From Doris montereyensis (Eukaryota; Mollusca; Gastropoda; Nudibranchia; Dorididae): 64,000 nt of DNA. Under the pieces are notes generated by a model, which worked only from the letters and a program-made list of their open reading frames with translations, had not been told where the DNA came from and ran no database searches. The stretch is from positions 1-64,000 of the forward strand of contig JAXRKP010000381.1 in assembly GCA_037039925.1 (NCBI GenBank), given 5' to 3'. Shown one piece after another: positions 30,355-42,100 of the stretch (position 1 is its first letter; each line of letters begins with the position of its first letter). Position numbers and translations under genes: made by a program.

Positions 30355-33300
30355 ATGGCTAACCCAAATTCTCATGGTGATCCCCGCTTGCAGTATGGGC
30401 CTTCTGGTCATAATTATAATACATTTGATATGCATACAGGATATTTAAATACATCGGCGCTTCATCAAGTAGCCAGTGTACCTTTTAATGGGCATTCAAA
30501 TGCAATGGCAATACAACCTTTCCCAAGAGGCTCCTCAAGAATACCATCATTTCCACCCAGACCAGGGCACACTACGTATCCTCCTCCCTTTCCTCCACCC
30601 CCTCATCCGCCTCCTGCACAGGGGGTACAGACGTATCCCCAATTACCTCCAAGTTTCAACTATACCACTCCACCACCATTTCCTTTTTTCCTCAAATAAT
30701 GTCATCCCACCTCAAGCCCAGCAAGTAGGGATCTCTTCCTCCAACCTAAGTGTACCATTACAACAGCCTAATCAGATTTTTAGTGAAAATGTTCAAAGTC
30801 ATATTTCATTCAAGACAAGTGATGATCATCTGAATACCAATTTTAAAAAGACTCAAAATGAATCTAACGAATGTGGTATGGGCAGACAAAAAGGAAAGGA
30901 ACAAATAATGGCTTGGCTGCAGAAAATTGGCAAGGATAAATCTAGACGAAAGTCCAAGCAAAAAGAGAAATCATTTGAATTTAAGGTAAGCTTAAAGTTA
31001 AAGCACATTTTATAGTTATGTTTTGCAAAATGTTCTTTTTTTGTGCAAATATTGCATTTAATTTCCAAGGCATGAAGCATGTGAAAATAACTTTTAAAGT
31101 ATCATTTCAAAAGAATTTTTAGAAAGATAGGCTTTTCTATGTGTTCAAATAATTTCTCATTTTACCCTTTCAATGTTATTTTGTCATGTAGAATTAGCAA
31201 TAACATCATTGTTACTTTATTCTTGGTTTCATTTTGGTGTTATAAGGTAAGTACAAAATAATGGCATATAAGTCATGAGCGCTTGGTGCAAAATAGCATA
31301 CAAGTCCTCTCTATCCCGTGCTTTTCTAAAGTGTACAATAAAGACTATACTAGTATTTTTGTAGTTATGAATGTAACGTTTGTGTGCCAATTTCTGGGGA
31401 GGTTTTAAAGTCAATCATGACCAATGATTTGTATTAAATTGTAGTATCATGAGCTTCTAATCACGTCAGCTCTGGTTGGCTTAGGTGTTTTTTCATGATG
31501 TGCTCTCAGGAAAGGTACTTCACTCTACTTTCCTCACTCGACTCAGGTATGAATGAGTATTCAGCTATATAGGTAAAAAAAAAGATCTTGACACTATTGT
31601 CAGTGTGTTAGTATGAAGCATGTAACAGGCTGCTGTACTGTATGCTCTGAATGGAGTTGAGGAGGACTTTGAATGATATGGCTTGCTGGAGGATAAATGA
31701 TGTACAGTTGGTGAGCCTGCACACTTTAAATCCATCTTTTTTTATTAGACGGGTTGTTTTTTTTGTATCTCAAAACTGCCAAAAATGACCTACGGTACGC
31801 CATTTTGTTAGTGCAGTGACGATATAATACTAGTCAGTTGAAATTTTTATGCTAACTAATTATTTCCTTTTCGAACCTAAATGTCCTTAGTACTTTACCA
31901 AGTTGAAATTTATTATTTAGGCTAGTGTTGTAGAATGAATAATATGGACATCATTTCATTTCTATGTAAATCATTTTTTCGTTTGAAAAATTTAAGGCAG
32001 TACATTATGTAACAAAATTTTGTAATATTCCAGATCAACGATTATTTGTGTAGTCTTCAAAGCATGAAAGAGTTGATCACAAAGATGTCTTCTGATATTG
32101 AAAATTTTGAATCTACCCTATCAACTGCAGATAAAACATCTTGGACAAGTGACTGCTCAGAGTTTGATGATACAAAGGTTTCAATTCAATTATCTTTATT
32201 AATCCTTTAAAAAAGGAAATTATATTTCTGTTTTATCACAATTTCCTTTTGAAAAATAATAGAATACATCAATGTATTTAAATTAAAAACAAATTGAATT
32301 TAAATTAGTCATTAAATTTATAGATTTTAGGACAAATGTATAGATTAAAAAGGTAAGTAAATAGATGGTGTGGTGAAACAATAAATAGAGATAATATATA
32401 GTTATAATTAAAAACGAATCAGCTTAGTTTCATACACGTTCATCAACTTATAAATTATTCTCATTCTCCATCCATCACTTTCCTTTTCTTAAACATTTGT
32501 AAGTAAAAAGCCATTGTGCTTTCAAGTTAAGTACGATCAAAATTTTGTATGGCACTTGGAGGAAAAGATCTAAAATATCTTTCAGTGTGGGATTTTAAAT
32601 ATATGTATAAAAGTCGACTGCTTCTACTACTTTTTGGGTCTAGGGAAAAAAGGATGGGTGTTGTCTCTAAATATACTCCTGAGTTTGATAATGTATTGAT
32701 TTTCATACAGATCTTCAAAGTTCTCTGGCTCTATATTATTTATGAGTTTCCCTACGTGTTTCAGTATGCTGTTAAATTTATTCTATTCTCTATCCCTTGT
32801 ATTCCTTCCCCATGCTGTTATACTAAAAATAGTGATACTCTTTATGCAAGCTTGACAGAAAAGTCTTATTAGACTGTTATCAATTTGAAACTTATGAAGC
32901 TTCCTCATAAGATTAAGATACATTCTTTTGTTTTTAAAAGTTCTTTAAAATTTTATTTGATTGTCTTTGCCATTATAACTTCTTGTAAAAAAATTATGCC
33001 AAGCTTCTTGTAAAAAAATTATGCCAAAATATTCATTTTGATGAAATTATACACTGTGTCTATTTTTACCATTATTTGTTAACACAGAAGTGTAAAATTT
33101 GAAACATGTGTTCTGGAGAGACTTTTGAAACATATGCCAGTAATTGTTTTAAGCACAAGGCTGAATTTTCTTTTAAATTACAATGTTGCAATTGACACCT
33201 CAAGAACGTTGGCAATGCTTACCAGAGGAGCAACACCGAAATGTTGCAAAACACTTACTTTAATTGCAACCAGAGCACTATGGTAAGGTTTCGACAACGT

Positions 33301-36080
33301 CACCAGGCAACGCAAACAGACAACCCTGTTAGATCCGGTCAGCCATGCATAACGACAGATGCTCAGGACCATTATAGTATACTCCAGCATCTGGGAAATT
33401 GAGTCCAAACGGCCTCCAACACTGTAACACAGTCGGCATACATGGATTTATCAGTGGTCCAACAGTTCGTTGAAGACTACTTAGAGCTAATGTACTTCAA
33501 AACAGACGCCCTGCTATTCGCCAGATCACCATAAGAAGGCATGTTTTAACAAGATTGAACTGGACACGGCAGAACATTTTGACGCCCAAGAGCAAAATGG
33601 AGAGCCTTTTTTAACGTCTCTTTTGCAGATAACAAAATTGATTGTATGGCATTGCCCGCCAGAACAGTTTTCCAATGTGATAGATATGGTGGCGGGAGTG
33701 TGCATGTCTATGCTGCTTTTTCTTACAACCACTAAACACCACTCCATGTCTTCCATCGCAACATAACCGCTGAAGTCTACGTAAACCAAATCGTGAGACT
33801 GAGGCCAATAGTTATGCCTCTTTTTGAAAATCATTAGGATTTGCAAACCTTTCAGCAAGACAACGCCAGGCCTCATACAGCAGCCATCACAAGAAACTTT
33901 CTATTGCACTTTGCAGCAGCAGTTTGAAACAATGGACTGGCCTCCAAATTCGCCAGACATGAACCCTGTTGAGCATGCATAGGACAAGCTTTCAGAATGT
34001 ACTAGACTGCACTCTTACGTCATGAATGTTGATGATTTGGAGCGTACCCTCATGGAGGAGTGAAATAACATCCCCCAGGCCTTTTTTTCAAACCTTGTGC
34101 AACAGCATGCGATGCAAATTTTAAGCCTATATTGACGCCACAGTTTCTCATACATCTTATTGATGGATTTGGCTCTTTTATGATTTTTTTTATTAATACC
34201 CTCAACAATTTTTATTTTTTATTTTTTGTCAAATGGTTGGTAAATGAATAAAGAGTCTATTGAATCAAATTTATCTTTAACAACTAAGTGCAGACATCAA
34301 GTGTATCAATGGACAGGCAAGAATGAAGTTTCATAATGAGATTTGTTTTAGAAGAGTCCTCAGTTTTACATAAAATTGAATGCGAGAAATAGGGACATCT
34401 GGACACCGTTAAATTCATTAACACTTAGGTGATGAGCATGCTGGTGGGTTGACCATTGCTCCCCATGAAGACCTGAAGGCATATTGGATATGGCCAATGC
34501 GAGATGGAGGACGGTGGAGCAATAAAACTGATCACACATGATGCCTGCCTAGTCAATTAAAAACACAGCATAATTTTGTGCAACTTATGACATTGAGGGA
34601 AGAGCCATGGATGGAGTCTGAAAGACTGTTCAATTCTAATAGCCCAGTGACAAGCCAGTGATCCTTTGGAACAAAGACTGTACAGTACGGTGGGTGGAGT
34701 TAATAAGAGAAGACTGGTCATCTTTTATTATGTTACATTGAATATTAGCGATGGGATTACATTATTTTAGAGAAAATATACACAATAATTTAATCAATTA
34801 CTGACATACTTAATGATAATTTAAAGAAGATTATAATTATACCTGTAGTTACTGTTAGGGGAAAATCTTGATTTTCAGACAAGCATTTAGAGGGGCAATT
34901 TATATAGAGCAAAAAGTAGATTTCACTGAGATTGCGGGCATTTTTGTGTTAAGTACTGTAGTAAAAATTAAGGTACAGAGGGTGACCTGTCACCCAGGGC
35001 TGAATAAGTTAAATGTACATGTTTTTTAATGAATTGTTAGTTATATATCATTAGGTACCGCAAGCGCCCGCCTCGGCAGGCTAGAAAATTTGCTCGTTCA
35101 GTAAAATATCATCAACATGCCTGTTCTTTGTCATCGTCTTTCTCTGCTCATAGTACGTTATTTTGAATAAAATAAAAACAGTCATAGAAATTAATTCAGT
35201 GTTGTTCATTTGTGTTTGTTTTAAAAATATCTGTTGTCTGGAAATATTTGATAAAGAAATATTATCTTATCACGCTTTTTCGGTTGTCAAGCCGAGTCCG
35301 TCGGCTGGGAGCTAAATAGAGCCGAAACCCATCAACAATCATGGTCCATTGCTTTGTCACGACTGGTCGGATATAAATAGAAATGGTATCATTGGAAAGG
35401 GTAGGTATTCCCCTTTATTTTCATAGGGGCGAAGGTGACTTCCTTTGTCATGTCATGAGCTGAGCAAGACGTGGTTGAATCCGTTTTAAGAGCGTCTTTA
35501 TCAATTTACCCATCTTTATAGACAAAAAACCATAGGGTGGCCCAGTATTGGTACAAAGCCCAAGATGTAAGCTTTATTATGCTATAATGGAATATATTGT
35601 GGATCAATTAGAGGCGATGCAAGAGACGATCTAAGATAATAGGGCCTTGGCTCTTTTCGCCTAATTTTATAATGGCAGAAACCGGCTCTTCTTCAAGGCT
35701 GAGGGAATTGCACGGAATGAATCTGAAACTCCCGATAATTCAACTTTGACAACGTTGAAAATATTGATTGGTGAGTATACACATTTTATTTTATAAACAT
35801 TGATAATATTGTTGTTTGTATTGTGTAAAATAATTAAAATACGATGAAGATAGAGCCTTAGCGAGGGTGGGATGTAGATCTAGATACTGGAACAGCGGCT
35901 CTAGGTTACTAAAAATAGCAAGTATTGACGCTGGGTTTTCCTGGCCTTTACTTTCCACAGTTTAGAGGTGGAACTCACTTTTAGTCAATTCTCTATTTCT
36001 TTCCCTTTAAACTTTAGTGATTTGCATTAAATTTTATTTAGATCTAGATCTATCCCTCATTCTCTCACTCTTTCTTTCTT

Positions 36081-36130
<50 letters not shown>

Positions 36131-39100
36131 AATAAATATAATGTATTATTCGTCATAATGGCTAGGCTATTGTATTTCCTACTTATCAATAATACTATTG
36201 TCATTTTCCCCTAAAAAACCCTGTGATTATTTTATGTTTGACTTAGTTAATTGCAGTTGTTGCACTAATCAATCAATTATAAAAATTCTCCACAGAAAAC
36301 AATGTGTATGGTGTATGCTAATGCAATGATTTCACAAGAAAGGAAGAGGAAGACCTCCAGATCTGCCCAATAGACTCCTTGTGACAAATAGACTGCTAGT
36401 GCTAATTCAGCTCTACTTCCTTAAACTTAAAGGACAACAATACAGCTATGCAGAGGTGAGTTGATTTTTTTCTTGGTCTTTTTTTAAATGAATAATATAT
36501 TCCCCACGGAAGCTCAAGAGGGCATATATTGTTTCAATGTTTGCCAATAAAAAAAGTAAGGAGATCTTGTGAGTATTTATAGGTATGCCTACAGCAATGA
36601 CTGGCTGCTTAATTTTTTTGTATACACCTAATACCTGCTGACTATTTTATAGTTTTTATTTCTATGTTAACCTAATCTTATCCTTCCATTTTCCAGCTGA
36701 CTGACTGCTTTTTTTGTACACCTGTTGACTAGTCTATTTTGTATTTTATTTTGATGTTAACCTATTCTTATCCTTCCATTTTCAGTTGAAAACTTGGTTG
36801 GCAGAGGTGGACCCCAACACTGCTAATGTCACACTCACAGAAGGCTGCATTCGTCATCGACTTGATGCTATTCTTAGTCACTACAACACCTTATCACCTA
36901 ATGAGCAGCTTGAACAGTTTTTTTATGTCAACATAGATTTCAACGCCCTTCCCCAGCCTTTATCTGCCATGGGACTGAATCGTCTCCATTTCTCAAAGAA
37001 TGCTGAGTATCTTAAATCTCCTGTTGAAAATGTTTCCAATAGTTTTGTTTATGAACTGTCTTTCATTTGATATATGATATGACTTGATATCTTCTGTTTC
37101 TTATTTCATTGAAGTTTTTATTCTTGGAATTTGAAACTTCTGCTGACATTTTCTCATCCATGACGTATTCTTTTCCCACCCCAATTAATTTGTGATAAGA
37201 AACATACTAGTTTGTTTAATTTATCTGAATAGAGCTCAATATTCTCTTTCATTTGATATATGATATGACTTGATATCTTCTATGGTTCTTAGTTCATTGA
37301 AGTTTTTTTTCTTGGAATTTGAATTTTCCGCATATATTTTTTCATCCATGACACATTCTTTTCCCACCTAATTAATTTGTGGTAAGAAACATACTAGTTT
37401 GATTAATTTATCTGAATGGAGCTCAATATTCTCTTTCATTTGATATATGATATGACTTGATATCTTCTATGGTTCTTATTTTATTGAAGTTTTTATTCTC
37501 GGATTTTGAAATTTTCGCAGACATATATTCAACCATGACACATTCTTTTCCCACCCCAATTAATTTGTGGTAAGAATTATACTGGATTTATTAATGCCTT
37601 TGAATAGAGCTCTAATTTCTCTTTTATTTGGTATATAATATGACCTGATAGCTTTGTTAGTTCTTTTTTTATTCAAATTTTACTCTCCGTTTCGCCGGGG
37701 ATTTTTTTCCGAATGGCCAATTTTTACTTTTACTCCTCAATTGTTGTTAAATAAATCCATTATTTTCCTAAAGATCACTGCAGAAAAAATTAGGCATTGT
37801 CTATTCATAGTTTTGATGTGATTTATTGATTTTAAGCTCTCTCATCTCATTCGTTACATTTTTATAAGCCTGTAAATATGGCATTTAGAACAGTTTTCTT
37901 TTGAAATCTTGTTTTTTTTTCAAAGTCCAAGTTCTTTTTGTCAACTTTGTAACATCATATCTTGGTCAGAATTGGTATCAGTATGTTTTCCTTAATGATT
38001 TATTAACATAACCGTGTAAAGTCATTGATTATTGGCTTATTTCATGTTTTCAGTAATTTAATTTGTTATAATTCCGTCATAAAAATGACCCAAAATGCAT
38101 TTTGTCATTTTTGCAAAAAACATTCAAAGTCGCAATAAACTTTAAAAATTCATATCTTTGTTATTTGTTGATCGATTTTGATGAAATGAAGTTTGTTTTT
38201 CATGTTTTTGCAAGTTTTGTGTAATTGTAATATTGTATTTAAGAAATCTGCTAATTGAAAACATGGCTTGTGGTACCTAATATCATACAATATGCATTCT
38301 GCACAGACCAAGGAAAAAATTATGTTTCAGTAGTTTCACCGTGACTGAAGCGCGATTATTTAATTTCTTTAAAATAGTTAATTTTAACCACTACCTACCA
38401 TTGAACTCAGCATGTCTAAATTAGCAGAAGAAATAGGAGATAAAAATTTTTATCATTCGGTTGACATGGGAACGCCACCATCTTGGATTTTCACTGCGAA
38501 AACACTGACAACTTCATCAAATCACTAAGGCGTTTTCAGTTTTGAACAGATCTGGCTGTATCTTTGCACTCACGTTATTCTGTTCAATATCTAGCCGCAA
38601 AATAAGAAGTTATTTTTTATAAATTTTGGAAAATGCATTAGCAACTTTTCCATTTTCTTAGCAAATTTAATCATTTTGGAAAAATCTGAAGATATATTAA
38701 AAATTGCTACTAGTTAAAATCTTGTATAGTTTCATAGATGCTATATCCCAAAATTGAGGGCAATCGTACAATAAATAAAAAAGCTGATTACAAATCACTG
38801 TCAAAAAGTAACATTTTGAGAAAATCGCACTTAATTTATTTTAAAACTATTTTTTCTGTTATTTGAATGTTTTTCGCATATGAATCTAGAAAAAAATAGT
38901 ATTATACTTTGAAACGTCATACAATCTTGAAAGGCTCTCAAATACTTCTTGTCAACCCTATTTCAACAGCTCCAGGTCCCTTCTTATACTCATGTCGGAT
39001 GGCACTTTTTTTATAACAGTTTAACAGGTGTGCAGAATGTGCCCGTAATTTCCAGCTGATCTAAGTCAATTTTGGAATAGTTCGTCAAAAAAGATTAATA

Positions 39101-42100
39101 GAAATGAGTACTGTACCAACTTGCTATACTCTAGCCAAAATTTTCGCTTATGTTGGGGGAAGGGGTCATGAGGAAGGCATTTTTTCAGCCAAAATTTAAG
39201 AAATCTAGTTTATTTAACTATTGGATGGAGCAGTTCATTCCCTTCACATTGATACCATAAAAAAAAGCCCAGTATCAATTCTTTCATCCTACCCTTAAAA
39301 ACCTGTTTGTTGTAATCAGTATTTAAAACATGATATCTCAAGCTACTTTAAATCAATAACATACTTAATTGCCAATGGAAACTGGTATTTTGTGTGTGTT
39401 TGTGGTGGATGTTGAGGGAGGAGAGGGAAGGCGGATTCGAGAGGCTGGTCGTTTATTTTTGGGTTGGTTTTTTGTTGTTGGGATGTTGGGTTCTATTTTG
39501 ATTGTTTATTATATATATTTCTCTTTTTTCATTCAATTTTTGTTTTGTTTTTTATTGTGAGCTATGTTGTGATATTGTTCATTTCTTTGCTTTCTCAGAA
39601 AAAATTTGAGTCAATGGAAAACTTACTGGATGACCAAGTAGTTTCATTGGTAGCAAAAAAAATGAACAAAATAAATCACAAAAGGGTGAGTATGGGCACA
39701 AAGTCACTAAATCATCAGTTTCTTCTTTGGATAGGAATGGGGAACGAGAGACTGGATAGAAATATATTATTTATGCATGATGATTGTGATTTAATTTTTC
39801 TTGTTTGCCTTTAAAATGTGTCCTTTTTTCAGTGCATATCAGCCATTAGAGCAAAAGATACTGCAGTAATCATTGTAACACGATTACACTTGTTACTGTT
39901 ATATATCACTGTGGTACCATTGACTTGTATATATATTAACATGATACTTACAATACCCTTATAATTACCACATGTATGTTAACCGTTTTCACTTATATTA
40001 CTTACCTACATATACAAGGGAACTCGATAGTCCAGAGGCAAGTGTCAGCCTCTCAACCAAAAGGCCGTGGGTTCCCAAAACAAATTTTCTCGAGTTCTTT
40101 CGAGTAAAAACATGTTCAACTCATTATGACTTTCTTTCTTTATCAGCTCCTATTCTACCTTCAGGTGTATGGGTTGAAATGCCCGAAATGATCTTTGTCC
40201 AGGCTCTCCTGTCCTGACATTTTCTGTTTCCTTCCGTGAAAGTTAAATTTCTTTGCTTTAATGCCTTTTTTATATCTTCTTCCCGCATTCTCCGAGCTCT
40301 GCCTTTTGGTCTTTTATCTTGAGTTTTAGCAGTAGATTTAGCTATTCTATTGTCATTCGTTCTGTTAACATGCCCAAACCATCTCAGTTAATTCATTTCT
40401 ATCTTAGTTTTTTATGCCATCTGCTTTGGTTTGATCTCTTATTGTTGTGTTTCTGATTTTGGCTCTTTTAGTTCTCCCTACTATTCTTCTTAGATACTTC
40501 ATTTTGGCTGCCTGTACTCTACTGTATTCCCTACTGTCTAAGGTCCAGGCTTCACTGCCATATAGGAGAGTAGGACAATAAAATGTGTTTTTGCCATTTT
40601 ACTGCCATTTTGGTTTTTGTTGACAATTCTTGTTTACCTACAAATGCCTTTCGTAGATGGTTATATATTGCACTTGCCTTTTGGATTCTCTGGCTGATTT
40701 CTTCTCTTAGATTTCCCTCTGAGTTAATCATTACTCCTAGGTAATTGTAGCTTTGAACTTGTTCTAAATTCTCCCTGCCCAATTTAAGATTTTGTGTTTT
40801 AGCTTCCTAGTTACTAGCGTTGTTTTGGTTTTCTTTACATTTACTCTCATTCTTCTTTTATTTAATTCATTATTCATCATGTTGATATCCAACTGGAGGT
40901 CCCTTTCTGATTTTCCAAACAGAACTAAATCATCAGCAAATGAAAGCATTGATACATTTACTGGTTTGAGCTTCCACATACCTACATTCATTTTCTTCAT
41001 TTTTGAGGATGCCTTTGCAACTGAATGCATAAATGTGATCAATGAAAGAGGGCTTAGGATACAACCCTGTCTTACTCATATATCTACATCAAATTCTTCA
41101 GATACATTTCCAGCTACTCTCACTGCACATGTTTGTTTATTGTAAAAACTTTTAATGGCTTCTATTAAATTTTGCTCTGCATTATGTTCTTTTAAGGAAT
41201 GCCATAGTTCGTCCCTCCTCAGAGTGTCAAATGCCTTTTCTAAGTCTATAAAACACAGGTGCAAGTCAATATTTTTCTCAAGGAATTTTTCTATTATGTG
41301 TCTAATTGTAAATATGTGGTCTTGTAGATTTCTTCCTGGTCTAAATGTACTCTGGTGTTCTTCAATCTGATCCTCTACTCTTTTCCTTAGTCTCATTTCC
41401 AGAATTTTGGCATACGCTTTTCCTGGTTCGCTAAGTAGTGATATCCCTCTATAGTCTGAGCATTCCATAGTTGATCCTTTCTTGTGTATTGATACTACCG
41501 TTCCCTTCTTCCAGTCATCTGGCACCTGTTTTGACTTCCATGCTTGTTGACATATTGCATTTCTGGATAAACTTGATCTGGCGCCTTTTCTTATTTTACC
41601 TTTCTTATAGCTGTTTGGAGTTCTTCCAGTGAGATATTTACATCTTCAGCTGTCTCCTCTGGATTGCTTGTTACTCTTACTAATTGATCTTTTACTCCTT
41701 GTTTCATATGTTTTGGAGTGATTATGTAATTGTTGAAAATACTTTCTCCATGTTTGCATGATTTTGCTGTCTCCTTTCATTATTTCTCCTTTGGCATTCT
41801 TAATTTGTTGTATTGGGCATGCTTTGGTTTTTCTCATGCTCTTCATTGCTACCCAGAACAGCTTTTGATTTCCTTGATATCTTTTTCTTGAAGTCTTTGT
41901 CCAAACTCTTCCCACTGTTCCTGTTTTGTTTTCCTCACTTCCTCTTTGACGATAGTTCTTTTACTCACATAATCTGTCCTATCCTCTGGTCTCTTTATTT
42001 GCAAGTATTTCTTCCAGGCAACTTTCTTTTCTTTGATCTTAGTCTTGACATTTTTATTCCACCATGCTGTTCTTTTCCTATCTCCTTTGATTTGTTTCCT

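Larger units (their letters stand above)
35052..38279 (+). mobile_element. TAGGTACC-type TIR DNA element, copy A (7-bp target-site duplication)
   Basis: Starts TAGGTACCGCAAGC and ends GCTTGTGGTACCTA, inverted repeats matching at 13 of 14 positions; the single mismatch fits CpG decay. It is flanked by ATATCAT at 35045-35051 and 38280-38286. Contents: a GC-richer left part, a spliced open frame (36339-37070), about three tandem units of ~186 bp (37059-37640) and an AT-rich tail shared with copy B. It lies in PDCD7 intron 2 in the sense orientation. No known transposase recognised; superfamily unassigned. Confidence 0.8.
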
